Assembly: GCA_030426345.1 (NCBI GenBank)
Contig: JAUHYU010000018.1
Span: 1 to 58,180, forward strand
Reading direction: 5' to 3'
From: Bacteroidia bacterium
Lineage (GTDB): Bacteria; Bacteroidota; Bacteroidia; Cytophagales; Cyclobacteriaceae
Length of the DNA stretch: 58,180 nucleotides
In this document: in pieces, positions 46,177 to 55,438 of the stretch
Layout: every line of letters begins with the position of its first letter
Position numbering within the stretch: the stretch's first letter is position 1
Notes under the pieces: model-generated
Database searches by the model: none
Seen by the model: the letters and a program-made list of their open reading frames with translations, nothing else
Told to the model about the DNA's origin: nothing
Position numbers and translations under genes: made by a program

Positions 46177-48090
46177 TTATTCTTGAATGATGATGCGGCT
46201 CTTGCCATAAGACATAGCGGGAGATTCTAAAACAAGCGTGTAGATTCCGGCAGAAATATGCAACCCATTTCTGATTTCAACTGTCATCTGTTTTTCCAAA
46301 ATCAATTTCTGCCTCAATATGCGGTTGCCAAGGTTGTCATACAAAATCGCATGTACCCTTCTGCCAATAGCATCACCACCGTAGGTTAAATTAAGGCTTT
46401 GGCCTTCACGGATTGGGTTGGGATATACTGAAAAAGACTTCTCTTCCAGTACTTCCAGGCCAGTGACGATTGGGGGCACACATTCTACCCCTTGGATTTT
46501 CCCATCCAGTTCCCATCCCGCGTCAATCGGTATGCACAGATACTCCAATGCTGTGGGTACCACATCCACTTGACGAGGTGTTTCAGAATAATCATATTCT
46601 ACGACTGTTTCACCAACTGTAGCATTTTTCCATGTTGCCCCTTCGATATTTCCCTTCAAATCTGATTTACTCAAATCTGCGGCAGTGCTGGAGTTTGCCC
46701 CTTCGTTCAATCTCCAATAACCGATCAGGTTTTCGTATTTGTTGTGCCCGTCATTGAGTTTTTCACAAGACCAATTAGCGATATCATCTGGACTTAGCAG
46801 CGCATCGAATACACGAACCTCCGCAATGTATCCATGGAATTCATAGGCTTTTAATCCATCAGCACCAATGGAAAACGGCAACCCTGTGGTGATATCATCA
46901 ATACCGGCAACTGATTTTGTACCGACCAGCGTTCCATTTTCATAAATATTCAAATTTCCATCCCTATCAAAAGTAGCACTGAGCATGTGCCATTCATTGT
47001 CCGAAACATTATTGCCATTTACATCTACTCGTGTTCCTGATCTTCCATCACCAACATTCACCTTCCAAGTGCCGCCGCTGAATGAAAAGACAAAACCTTT
47101 ATTCTGTCCGGTAACCCAATCTTTATTTCCAACAATACTGACATCTGCGGCAATATCCGTCCTCATTCTAACCTCCACAGAAAAATCCTGATCGGTACCA
47201 AAATCCAACAATGGACTCAAAGGCATTTGAACGACATCATCTGCTCCATCAAAATAAAGCTCTACTGTATCCGCCATGCAATTGGCCACTGGCGGAATGA
47301 GCACTTCTTCGCCTACAATTTTTTCAATTTTTTTCTTCTCCACATTATCTCCGCTAGCTATAAAAAATACATTTCTTTCATCCAAACTACTCCCTCCGTG
47401 GCTATTACCCAAGCCACCATGGTCGGTCGTTATGATGATCAACCAATTTTCTTCTTCGCGTGTTGCTCTTGATTCCAACGCCTCCAGCATTTTGCCAATG
47501 GAAGTATCTACTGCCTCCAGGGTAGAAATATATTGGGGAATATCCTGTGAAAATCCATAAGAATGTCCAGCGTGGTCTGGGGAATCCAGATGCACAAACA
47601 TGACATCCGGGTCTTTAGAAGTAAGCGCTGAAATCACCTTAGCCTCTGTATCAGCAGGCCCACTCGTATTGATCACTTCATCGGCGGTCTGGGTTATAAT
47701 AAAATCGTTGATTGGCCGCCATTCACAAATAGATATGGTATAAAGATCGGGATCATGTTCTTCGATCCGCTTGAACAATGGTGGATAACTGGTAAAATCA
47801 CTGCCATTGAAGGAATTATCGACCACGCCATGCTTATCTTGCCAAACCCCTGTGAGAATATTGGACCAACCTGGCCCGCTTGATGTTGTGCCTTCATTCA
47901 AGGCATCCCAGGAATATGTCCCATTCGCTACCAAGGCATCAATCGTTGGCGTATTTGCTAATTGAATGGCATCGGGACGCGCCCCATCTAAGCCAATGAT
48001 CAAAACTCTGTTTACCTTCTGTGCTTGCGAAAAAACCAAATTAGAGTACAAAACGCTAACAGTTAGCAAGACCAATTTCAGGATATTCAT
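46177..48090 (-). CDS. Secreted phosphodiesterase/phosphatase with LamG insert and T9SS domain
   Basis: I chose the ATG at 48088-48090 (MNILKLVLLTVSVLYSNLVFSQ); a longer in-frame start is possible. Alkaline-phosphatase-superfamily metal ligands are present: LIIGLDGARPD (D35), the nucleophile region TSSGPGWSNILTG (S71), HLDSPDHAGHSYG and TTDHGGLGNSHGG. A LamG domain (about 285-450) is inserted before the closing segment VDVVPTALEYL. A T9SS C-terminus follows (FSVYPNPIREGQ). It should hydrolyse a phosphate mono- or diester outside the cell. Unlike its paralog at 27434, it keeps the metal ligands. It heads the upper surface unit. Confidence 0.88.
   Translation of the reverse strand: MNILKLVLLTVSVLYSNLVFSQAQKVNRVLIIGLDGARPDAIQLANTPTIDALVANGTYSWDALNEGTTSSGPGWSNILTGVWQDKHGVVDNSFNGSDFTSYPPLFKRIEEHDPDLYTISICEWRPINDFIITQTADEVINTSGPADTEAKVISALTSKDPDVMFVHLDSPDHAGHSYGFSQDIPQYISTLEAVDTSIGKMLEALESRATREEENWLIIITTDHGGLGNSHGGSSLDERNVFFIASGDNVEKKKIEKIVGEEVLIPPVANCMADTVELYFDGADDVVQMPLSPLLDFGTDQDFSVEVRMRTDIAADVSIVGNKDWVTGQNKGFVFSFSGGTWKVNVGDGRSGTRVDVNGNNVSDNEWHMLSATFDRDGNLNIYENGTLVGTKSVAGIDDITTGLPFSIGADGLKAYEFHGYIAEVRVFDALLSPDDIANWSCEKLNDGHNKYENLIGYWRLNEGANSSTAADLSKSDLKGNIEGATWKNATVGETVVEYDYSETPRQVDVVPTALEYLCIPIDAGWELDGKIQGVECVPPIVTGLEVLEEKSFSVYPNPIREGQSLNLTYGGDAIGRRVHAILYDNLGNRILRQKLILEKQMTVEIRNGLHISAGIYTLVLESPAMSYGKSRIIIQE
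46831..46855 (+). repeat. Dispersed motif variant inside the phosphodiesterase gene
   Basis: TCCATGGAATTCATAGGCTTTTAAT; the coding strand reads KAYEFHGY. The core has ATT instead of TTT after CATGGA. Confidence 0.45.
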
Positions 48091-48401
48091 AACATTGATC
48101 GACTTAACATCTTCAAAATTTCCTCTCTCCACTTTTTTCAAAATCATATATAGTCATGGATTTCAAGCTATATTTTTGACGACAATATAGAAAGTATGGA
48201 AGGAATAACCGTTACAACAAGATCCTCATAACAATTGCTAATCCTTAATTGAAAGTAAAAACAGCTTTATATTGCCGAAAATTAAAGGTTAGCGGAACAT
48301 TAGCTGAGTCATTATTAATAATTAATAATAATCGGCACCTCCATTTTTTTGACAACCACGAGGATTTCCATTTATTTACGAATAAAACACAATTATCAAT
48401 A
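48091..48401. other. Divergent intergenic region phosphodiesterase/ung
   Basis: The 311 bases contain a dispersed-motif copy (48153-48178) and an AT-rich ATTAAT tract (48311-48332). No clear TAnnTTTG promoter box is seen for either gene. No gene is seen. Confidence 0.5.
48153..48178 (+). repeat. Dispersed motif copy, intergenic
   Basis: GTCATGGATTTCAAGCTATATTTTTG; the core is intact and the tail is degenerate. Confidence 0.5.
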
Positions 48402-49064
48402 ATGGATGTAAAAATTGCCGATTCTTGGAAAGAGAGACTATCACCAGAATTTGAAAAAGACTACTTCAAAGCTTTGGTAGATTTCGTAAAAGCAGAATAT
48501 TCCAGCTATAAAGTTTTCCCTAAAGGAAACAGGATTTTCAGTGCGTTTGATCATTGTAGTTTCAATGACCTGAAAGTTGTAATAATCGGACAGGACCCAT
48601 ACCATGGCGATGGCCAAGCCAATGGATTGTGCTTTTCAGTAAATGATGGGATTAAATCTCCTCCTTCGCTTGTGAATATTTTTAAGGAAATAAAGTCAGA
48701 TTTAGGCAAAGAAATACCTAACTCAGGCAACCTGGAACGCTGGGCCGATCAGGGTGTTTTACTGCTCAACGCCACTTTGACCGTGCGGGCACACAGCCCG
48801 GGATCACACCAAAACAAGGGATGGGAACAGTTTACTGATGCTGTGATCCGTACCATTTCCATGGAAAAAGAAGGCATTGTCTTCTTGCTTTGGGGGGCTT
48901 ATGCTCAAAAGAAGGGAGCAATTATCGATGCCAATAAGCACAAAATATTGGCTTCCGCCCACCCCTCTCCTTTTGCTGCCAACAAAGGTTTTTTTGGCAA
49001 TAAGCACTTTAGCCAAACGAATAATTATTTAGCAAAAAAGGGTCTAAAATCCATCGATTGGTAG
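48402..49064 (+). CDS. ung: Uracil-DNA glycosylase
   Basis: Ung excises uracil from DNA in base excision repair. I chose ATG 48402 (MDVKIADSWKERLSPEFEK), which gives the family's usual 220 residues; in-frame starts upstream add 51 unrelated residues. The catalytic GQDPYHGDGQANGL is near residue 65, with the Asp as base. The HPSPFAANKGFFG His-box is near residue 190, and LLLNATLTVRAHSPGSH lies between. It is monocistronic and convergent with the lyase pair. Its last codons contain a motif copy (KKGLKSIDW). Confidence 0.97.
   Translation: MDVKIADSWKERLSPEFEKDYFKALVDFVKAEYSSYKVFPKGNRIFSAFDHCSFNDLKVVIIGQDPYHGDGQANGLCFSVNDGIKSPPSLVNIFKEIKSDLGKEIPNSGNLERWADQGVLLLNATLTVRAHSPGSHQNKGWEQFTDAVIRTISMEKEGIVFLLWGAYAQKKGAIIDANKHKILASAHPSPFAANKGFFGNKHFSQTNNYLAKKGLKSIDW
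49034..49057 (-). repeat. Dispersed motif variant at the end of ung
   Basis: The plus strand reads AAAAAAGGGTCTAAAATCCATCGA. It is a full tail plus core with CATC for CATG, and encodes the last residues of Ung (KKGLKSID). Confidence 0.55.
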
Positions 49065-49091
49065 CACCATGCTTTAAAAACATGAGTTGTA

Positions 49092-49113
49092 ATATTCAAT
49101 CCAAATTGAATAT
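49092..49113. terminator. Hairpin between convergent ung and lyase genes
   Basis: ATATTCAAT (49092-49100) pairs with ATTGAATAT (49105-49113) around a 4-base loop. No T-run follows on either strand, so termination by it is uncertain. Confidence 0.4.
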
Positions 49114-49140
49114 AATAAACCATCAAAAATCCGTGAAATA

Positions 49141-51069
49141 TTATTTGCTGATCACAAACTGATTTTTCCCTTTGGTTCCCGGATTATTTACAGTAAACAC
49201 AATTCGTGTTATCCCATCTGGCCAATATCGTTTTAACCCATTATCTGTCACTCCGACAAATTCAATCTTTGGCGAAACTGATTTTTGATTATACTTTAAT
49301 GCCAAAATAAAACCATCACCCTCCAATTGTAAAATTCCAGGGGCTAATTTCGTGACTTTACCGTAGGTAATCAGATTGATGGTGGTTTGTTTATCGCCAA
49401 CCGCACTCAATTCATAATTATCCGAAATGGTAAATTGCTTACCTCTGTCCAGCTGATAGCCCCTCACCCATTTGTTCACATCGGCATCTTCAGGATAGGC
49501 ACTGGTAATATCTGTGGAGAATATAGCCTTTTTGCTGTCAGCCTTGAAAGAGGTGTTTTTTGCCACAAAACTTCTTCCTTGCATTTGATCAACACCATTG
49601 ATTTTTGGGAGTTGGTGGTAGCCGGACTGCATAGTCCAAATCTCGTATCTTCGGTCACTGAATGTTTTGGCTGTATATGTTTCACGGCCAATATCGATCA
49701 GGCATGGTTTTCCATTATAATACAAGACGCACGTACCAAGATCATTGTGGTTGTGGCTTTCGGCATTGTGGCCACCTTTGGCCGCAAAAAAGAACCCTTC
49801 TGTAGAACCGGCCTTATCGCGCGCTCCAGCTACTTGTGTATCAGGCAACCAAAAGTCGCTAATCATGGCATTTTCTTCAGGAGCATTTTCTATTTCATCC
49901 AAAAGCATCAATTGCATAATTTGCTCATCAATTTTACCTCCCGGGACTTCAATTCCCCAATTATCCTTTTTGGCCAAGAAAGCACCAAACTTTTGCATTA
50001 CAGAATCCTGAATATCCTTGCCATAACTGTAAACAATGGAAGGCCGGCCGCTTGTAGTAGCATCGGCATCGGCAAAATTAATAAAGTAGGGATAGTTGAT
50101 ATAGGCCTTGTAAACATAGCTACCCATGTTTTTGATCAATTGATTGTCATAAACATCAAATTTTCCATTGGTAGCCCTCTTGAGCAAATCTAGATTTTGA
50201 TATAGCGAAGCTCCTGCTCTCCCCCAGTATGAAGGGCCTTCGTCGCAGCCACCATCGGCAGGGTATTGATTAAGAAACACATCTAGCGAACGAATAACCT
50301 TTTGCACGCCTTCAACCTTTTGGGCTTCATCATCTTCCAATATCAAAATAGAAGTAAGCATATTGTGGTTGGTCCAAGGGTTCCAATTGTTGACAGAGCG
50401 CTTGCCAGCCAATCCCATCCACCAAAAATCATCACGTTCGTAGTAGGGCACAACTACTTTTTCCATCAGCTCACTTTTCAAGCGTTTTGATATTAGCGGA
50501 TGCACTTTATCAAATTCAATATTAAATAACCACCATGTCCATGAAAGCGTATTGGCTACCTGACCAACTCCCAAATCAATGGTTGGATCTTCACTATCTG
50601 GCAATCCACCAGCAGCTTCCTGCAAATACAAATGGGCTGACCAACCCCACCACGTCTGCTCACTATAGTACCACACACCATTGATGATCTGATCCAGAAA
50701 TCTCCCTTTTCCCTCCACTAATTCTCCCATGACCAGTGCTGTCAGTGCACTATAAGGTGCCGCAAAGACTTCTTGTTTTCGATTGCCAGATCGTACAAAC
50801 TCCAAATAATCGGTTGCCTTGACATGCTCCCAATTATAATCAAGCATAGATTCCGCGGCAGCGATATATTGAGTTTTGAAATCATCTGGCAGGGCCTCCC
50901 AAAATGCTCTGTCTTGATATGATGGAAAGTTGAGCTCAGAAAAGTTGTTGATCAAAACACCTTCAAGCCCTACCGATACGGCTTCTTTTTGTAAAATGTC
51001 TCTTTTTTCCATGGAAAATCCATGGATTGAGAATGCTAATAGCAGTAAAACGATGTTAACCTTTTTCAT
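49141..51069 (-). CDS. Heparinase II/III-like polysaccharide lyase (copy 1)
   Basis: The 642-residue protein has a signal peptide (MKKVNIVLLLLAFSIHGFSM). It has the (alpha/alpha)-toroid plus beta-sandwich layout of heparinase II/III-type lyases: GKRSVNNWNPWTNHNM near residue 215, GCDEGPSYWGRAG near 275, and GGHNAESHNHNDLGT near 440. The second His box starts the beta domain. The family cleaves acidic glycans by beta-elimination. The exact PL family is not readable, and uronate-rich targets are likely. Its signal peptide contains a motif copy (51015-51040). It follows the second lyase by 15 bases. Confidence 0.85.
   Translation of the reverse strand: MKKVNIVLLLLAFSIHGFSMEKRDILQKEAVSVGLEGVLINNFSELNFPSYQDRAFWEALPDDFKTQYIAAAESMLDYNWEHVKATDYLEFVRSGNRKQEVFAAPYSALTALVMGELVEGKGRFLDQIINGVWYYSEQTWWGWSAHLYLQEAAGGLPDSEDPTIDLGVGQVANTLSWTWWLFNIEFDKVHPLISKRLKSELMEKVVVPYYERDDFWWMGLAGKRSVNNWNPWTNHNMLTSILILEDDEAQKVEGVQKVIRSLDVFLNQYPADGGCDEGPSYWGRAGASLYQNLDLLKRATNGKFDVYDNQLIKNMGSYVYKAYINYPYFINFADADATTSGRPSIVYSYGKDIQDSVMQKFGAFLAKKDNWGIEVPGGKIDEQIMQLMLLDEIENAPEENAMISDFWLPDTQVAGARDKAGSTEGFFFAAKGGHNAESHNHNDLGTCVLYYNGKPCLIDIGRETYTAKTFSDRRYEIWTMQSGYHQLPKINGVDQMQGRSFVAKNTSFKADSKKAIFSTDITSAYPEDADVNKWVRGYQLDRGKQFTISDNYELSAVGDKQTTINLITYGKVTKLAPGILQLEGDGFILALKYNQKSVSPKIEFVGVTDNGLKRYWPDGITRIVFTVNNPGTKGKNQFVISK
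51015..51040 (-). repeat. Dispersed motif variant inside the lyase signal peptide
   Basis: The plus strand reads AAAATCCATGGATTGAGAATGC. The exact 9-mer CATGGATTT lies on the minus strand (complement of 51016-51024); the plus-strand core is CATGGATTG. The coding strand reads AFSIHGFSM. Confidence 0.5.
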
Positions 51070-51084
51070 AATTGTGGGGCATTG

Positions 51085-53892
51085 TTAATATTTCAATCTA
51101 AATGTTGAATTGGTTATTGCCGGCAATTCAAACCTTACCAGCTTTTGTTTTTTGGCTTTTATAATCGTACCGACAAATTCCTGCCCTCCAGAATTGTCCA
51201 TGGTGGTCAGCACTGCTTTTTTGGATTTACTTTTCATCGGCATGGTGAGCGCAAAAGGCTGCGCTGATTCCATGGTGATCTGTGCTCCATCTATCTCGAT
51301 TAAAACTGATCCGTTAGGTTGAAAAGCCTCGATTTTCCATGAACCCATTTCAAGCTGACTGCCATTCCCCAACAACAAAGAACTGATTTCTCCTTGATCA
51401 GATCTCACAACTCCATAAGTCCCTTGAAAATTTCCATTGGAAAATTCATGGATTTTTAGGCCCTTTTCATCATTGAAAATATGGTCAACTTTATCGGAAG
51501 TGGAACGCACAATGATCCCAACAAATCCCTGATCATTATCTACATCAGAAAAATAGCTCACTTCCTCGACTTTATTTTCCCCATCAACAAACGGGTCGAT
51601 CACTGCCACAAAAGGTTTTGTCTTAGCTTCGCCTTCCTGACGTACGACCAGCGTTGGCAAGGATTTGTGGTACAGGGCTTCAGGTACCGATGCTTTGTTG
51701 ATCGCCCTGGAGTATGGCGCTTCAACGGTAAAAACCTTTCTTCCTTTATCACCATTCATCCATAGATTAACCTTCACATCATTGTTTGAAAGTGATGGCA
51801 TAGAAAATTGTGCCTTGAAATTCCCTTCAAAATCTGCTTCTTTCTTTTCTTTATAATAATCATAACCAACTAGATCACCTTTGGCTGAGGATAATTCATC
51901 TGTAGGTTTCGTAGCAATGGATTTGCCTTCAAAACCCATGAGCTCTATCGGATCCCCTTGCCCGTGAAAAAGGTATTCATGCTTTTTGTCCTGCCCGTCT
52001 TTTCTGGCCGAACGGAAAATATCTATGAAATATCCATGGTTTTCACTGGTGCGCACCGTTCCCAAAACCCGTCGCTGCAAGGCATCGGTAGAAGGCTCAG
52101 TAAAGCTCACATCAGAAAAAGTAAAATCCCCACGGAGCGGATTGGGTTTGTCCGTTGCCGGGAAAATCGCATTGACTTCAAATGCCTGTGTTCCTCTCAT
52201 GTTTCGATAGTCGGAAATACCATCCACCACGACTGTGTTGTGTGCCGGAAAACGGCTGTAATAATCAATGTGATCCTGCGACCAATAGCTCACACCCGCG
52301 GCACAATCCGGTGCAATGACCATGCCTTTGGCATACAGTTCCATATTGATTCCATTGGTATGAGAATGATTTCCCAGAGAGGCATTTTCAGAAATCATCA
52401 TCCCATTTTCCATGCTATTTCCATTGCGCTGAACTATCCAACTTACGTTAGGCCCATAAAAAGTCGGACTCGTAAGGTCAGAAAAGGAATCAGCCGCCGG
52501 AACATCCATCAAATCCTCGACATAAAAAAACAGCTGAAAAAGTGAGCCAATCTTATCACGACTATATGCTCCATCTTCCACAAACCGCTTTAACTGCTGA
52601 GTTATGAGCTTTTCCTTTTCTTTCTCGCCATATTTTCGATACTGCTCTATCAGCATTTCCAAGGCATTAAAACGAATTCTGGAATGCTTCGCATCGCCAT
52701 ATGCCACCGTAAAACCGTTAGGAAATAAGTACTGAAATATTACTAGGTTTGCTTTTTCGATAATCGGAAACTGCGCTAATAGATTATTGTTTAGCGAATT
52801 ATCCATCAGGCAAAAAACCTCCAACATATCATTGGCCACCAACATATTATATCCAGCAACCTCTGGCCAAATTCCAGTTTCCTGATCATAATTTTTCACC
52901 ACATCTTTCAATGCCTTTTGCTTGGCAGAATTTTGATTCAAAACCTGGTCCAAGTAATACTGTTGTCCTTTTCCATCTTCATAAAAATCATCGTTTTCCA
53001 ACACCAAGCCGATATAGGTAATGTACAAAGCCTGCATCAGATTCCAGTTGTTGCCAGGCACACCAAATTTGATTTCCTGGTCGGCCCATTTTCGAAAAAC
53101 GTCATGAATCAAATTAAAATCAGCGTCATCTTCCTTTAGATAACCGTATAAAAAATCGTAGCAAACGACAAGATGCTCTACAATGCGTTCGTGAATTACC
53201 TCAAAAGTCTGCAGCCCCATTAGCAGCTTATTTTTATGATCTTCGAACGTTAGAGGTGGTTCACGGAAATACATTCCCTCCATGTATTTCATGAAAATAT
53301 CACGCGCAAAAACAGCGTACTTGCCCTCCCCTGTCAGCCAATACAAAAAAGCAGCATCCTCGGCCAGTTCAATTATTCTTTCATTGATCCGCTCGATGAT
53401 ATGCCCCGTTTCCGAAGGGTGCATCCATTCCCAGGGCTTTCCTTCCTTTTCTTTATTTTGCAAATACAATCCCCGTTCATCGTCCATGTATGGCAACACA
53501 TCTTCTAAATCGGGCTGAATATAATCAGTCGCCCAATCGCGCGAGCCGGAAAATCGCACTGTTGGTTCTGGGGCCGTTCCTTCGCCATGCGAAAAATCCA
53601 TTCCGTTCACATAGACCCTTTCATATTTTGTCTTCCAATACATCTGCAACCTAGAGACAATCCATTCGGGATCGGTTTGGTGCCGATCGACATAGGGGTC
53701 AACATGTTCTTTTAGTTGCTGAACGAATTCTGCGGCACGCGAAGAATGCTCCAAACGCTGCATAAACGCGGCTTTTTGTTCTTGTTTGATATAGATGCGG
53801 GGGTGTGATTGGGCAAAGGTGGACAATGGCACACAGGCTATTATCAAAAAAAATAAAAGCACAACATCGAAGATTCTGTTTGGTAGCATCAT
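51085..53892 (-). CDS. Large heparinase II/III-like polysaccharide lyase (copy 2)
   Basis: I chose the ATG at 53890-53892 (MMLPNRIFDVVLLFFLII) over an upstream TTG. The protein is about 935 residues and exported. The toroid carries GVPGNNWNLMQALY near residue 285 and TGIWPEVAGYNM near 345. The beta part holds ENASLGNHSHTNGINMELYA near 510, then SRFPAHNTVVVDG. It resembles long lyases of the heparinase II/III superfamily that act on uronate-containing marine glycans such as ulvan. That is inferred from size and neighbours, not proven. It contains the motif copy at 51445-51468 (KGLKIHE). Confidence 0.8.
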   Translation of the reverse strand: MMLPNRIFDVVLLFFLIIACVPLSTFAQSHPRIYIKQEQKAAFMQRLEHSSRAAEFVQQLKEHVDPYVDRHQTDPEWIVSRLQMYWKTKYERVYVNGMDFSHGEGTAPEPTVRFSGSRDWATDYIQPDLEDVLPYMDDERGLYLQNKEKEGKPWEWMHPSETGHIIERINERIIELAEDAAFLYWLTGEGKYAVFARDIFMKYMEGMYFREPPLTFEDHKNKLLMGLQTFEVIHERIVEHLVVCYDFLYGYLKEDDADFNLIHDVFRKWADQEIKFGVPGNNWNLMQALYITYIGLVLENDDFYEDGKGQQYYLDQVLNQNSAKQKALKDVVKNYDQETGIWPEVAGYNMLVANDMLEVFCLMDNSLNNNLLAQFPIIEKANLVIFQYLFPNGFTVAYGDAKHSRIRFNALEMLIEQYRKYGEKEKEKLITQQLKRFVEDGAYSRDKIGSLFQLFFYVEDLMDVPAADSFSDLTSPTFYGPNVSWIVQRNGNSMENGMMISENASLGNHSHTNGINMELYAKGMVIAPDCAAGVSYWSQDHIDYYSRFPAHNTVVVDGISDYRNMRGTQAFEVNAIFPATDKPNPLRGDFTFSDVSFTEPSTDALQRRVLGTVRTSENHGYFIDIFRSARKDGQDKKHEYLFHGQGDPIELMGFEGKSIATKPTDELSSAKGDLVGYDYYKEKKEADFEGNFKAQFSMPSLSNNDVKVNLWMNGDKGRKVFTVEAPYSRAINKASVPEALYHKSLPTLVVRQEGEAKTKPFVAVIDPFVDGENKVEEVSYFSDVDNDQGFVGIIVRSTSDKVDHIFNDEKGLKIHEFSNGNFQGTYGVVRSDQGEISSLLLGNGSQLEMGSWKIEAFQPNGSVLIEIDGAQITMESAQPFALTMPMKSKSKKAVLTTMDNSGGQEFVGTIIKAKKQKLVRFELPAITNSTFRLKY
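51445..51468 (+). repeat. Dispersed motif inside the large lyase gene
   Basis: TTCATGGATTTTTAGGCCCTTTTC; the coding strand reads EKGLKIHE. Confidence 0.65.
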
Positions 53893-54110
53893 GTGTTTAG
53901 AGTTTGGGTTCAGGTATTTATTCAACCCTTCAAATTAGCCAATAAATTTTTCTTTTGGAAAGTAACTTAGGAATAGAAAAAATTGTCTGTGTGTATTCTC
54001 AGGTAATATGGTTCAAGCATTCCCTTAGGGTTTTATGTACAGTTAAAAACTCTTTAAAAACCATGAATTAGCAAATTGGTAGATGAGGTTTCAGAATATT
54101 GGACACAAGA

Positions 54111-55229
54111 CTATTTTTGTTTTGAATATATGTTCAATTTCTTAATTGGTTCTTTAAAAGCATTTTCCATTCGGACTGATGCATCTACCAAAAAATTGTT
54201 TATTTCATTCCATTCATCATTTTCAAAGTAGCTAACACCATCATGTTGGTACTTAACTCGACAAGTAACATTTTCATCCATACGTTCCCAAGTGAGTTCC
54301 GCACCAAAATCACTTTCTATTTGGGTTCTCATCTCATATAGAAAATCAAAAAGCTCCTTATTTTCCTCCTTGCTGCCACGATTGATGGATATTTCACTTC
54401 GACAATATGAATTACTAACCACGACACCTAGGTTAACACCGCTCATTCCAATTCCTTTAGCAATCCAACTTTCTTTTGATAGCGAATTGTTCGAGAAAAG
54501 ATTATTCTTTGTGTTGCTATAATTTATGAAGTTCTCCCAAAATTTAAGTCGAACGTTATGTCGGTTTTTGAGAATTTCTTGTACTTCTATTTCTTCCTGT
54601 GCTTTTGTAGAAATACTAATCGCAAAATCTTCCGTTTCCTTTGTTGGAAGAATTTGTTCAATGTTTAGAAACAGTTGTTCATCGTAGGCAAACGGTGTTA
54701 CCTTAAGGCATTGAATTCTGATTTTAAAATTCAGAAGCCAAAGTACTGATGAAGTGACTTCCTTTCTAAAATTTGCTGCAACCAAAATCAGTCTTTGTGA
54801 GTTTAATCCTTGATTTAATATAATTTCCGACAATTCACGACCATCGAAAAAGTCAGATAGTTTGTCTTCTGCAATTGCAGAAGACCCTAAAAAATCTTGA
54901 TATACTTTTATAATATCCTGTTTTGTCAAACTTGCACAATATGATGCGTATTTAATCGCTTGCCATGTGACGTCTTTCCCTGAGTCGTCCAGTTTGTTTT
55001 CGATAACAACTACGTTTCCAAGTTTGTCCAACGCAAGCAAGTCCAACCTTTCGTTTGTTTCATTAAATCCACTAAATTCCTTTTGAATTATCAAAAGTTC
55101 CTCTCCCAGAGTAGAAGGGTTATTTGCAATCCATTCCTGCAAATGATCTCTTTCCCGAAATCTTAACTCGGAAAAGGTTTTTTGCTTTAGTTTTGAAACT
55201 CGATTTTGTTCTTTGTTGATTAAGTACAT
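54111..55229 (-). CDS. PD-(D/E)XK nuclease-type protein with DUF4268-like C-terminus
   Basis: The 372-residue protein has a nuclease-type core. D63 is in ERLDLLALD, and E77 and K79 are in VVVIENKL. Q90 is in WQAIKYASY. Together they form the D-(E)xK-Q pattern of NucS/DUF91-like endonucleases. The C-terminal part (about 220-372) resembles DUF4268, with GMSGVNLGVVVSN and WERMDENVTCRVKYQ. It stands alone between a lyase and a glycosidase gene with no sugar-related features. It may be a defence or repair gene. Activity is inferred from motifs. Confidence 0.78.
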   Translation of the reverse strand: MYLINKEQNRVSKLKQKTFSELRFRERDHLQEWIANNPSTLGEELLIIQKEFSGFNETNERLDLLALDKLGNVVVIENKLDDSGKDVTWQAIKYASYCASLTKQDIIKVYQDFLGSSAIAEDKLSDFFDGRELSEIILNQGLNSQRLILVAANFRKEVTSSVLWLLNFKIRIQCLKVTPFAYDEQLFLNIEQILPTKETEDFAISISTKAQEEIEVQEILKNRHNVRLKFWENFINYSNTKNNLFSNNSLSKESWIAKGIGMSGVNLGVVVSNSYCRSEISINRGSKEENKELFDFLYEMRTQIESDFGAELTWERMDENVTCRVKYQHDGVSYFENDEWNEINNFLVDASVRMENAFKEPIKKLNIYSKQK

Positions 55230-55385
55230 TGGTTTTTTTCAAATGGGTGGTAACTAATGAAAACGGCCTGAGAATAGGTATTATCCACCTTTCAAATTTA
55301 GGTTTATTGGGTTAATATACAACGCGCATAAATATTTGATTCAACTGGATATTCCGGCTAATGACATATTTTCATCATTACCTCT

Positions 55386-55414
55386 ACCATGGATTTTAGA
55401 GGCTTTTTTCATGG
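55386..55414. repeat. Dispersed motif copy with a short stem, intergenic
   Basis: CCATGGATTTTAGAGGCTTTTTT is a perfect-type copy. CCTCTA (55381-55386) pairs with TAGAGG (55397-55402), followed by six T, so on the plus strand it looks like a terminator. No plus-strand gene precedes it. Confidence 0.7.
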
Positions 55415-55438
55415 AGAATTGATCGGGAAGTCCTAATC

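Noticed and set aside
27434-48090. Sulfatase reading of the two phosphodiesterase-like proteins
   Set aside because: The sulfatase signature C/S-x-P-S/A-R is absent, and the motifs fit phosphodiesterase/alkaline phosphatase members.
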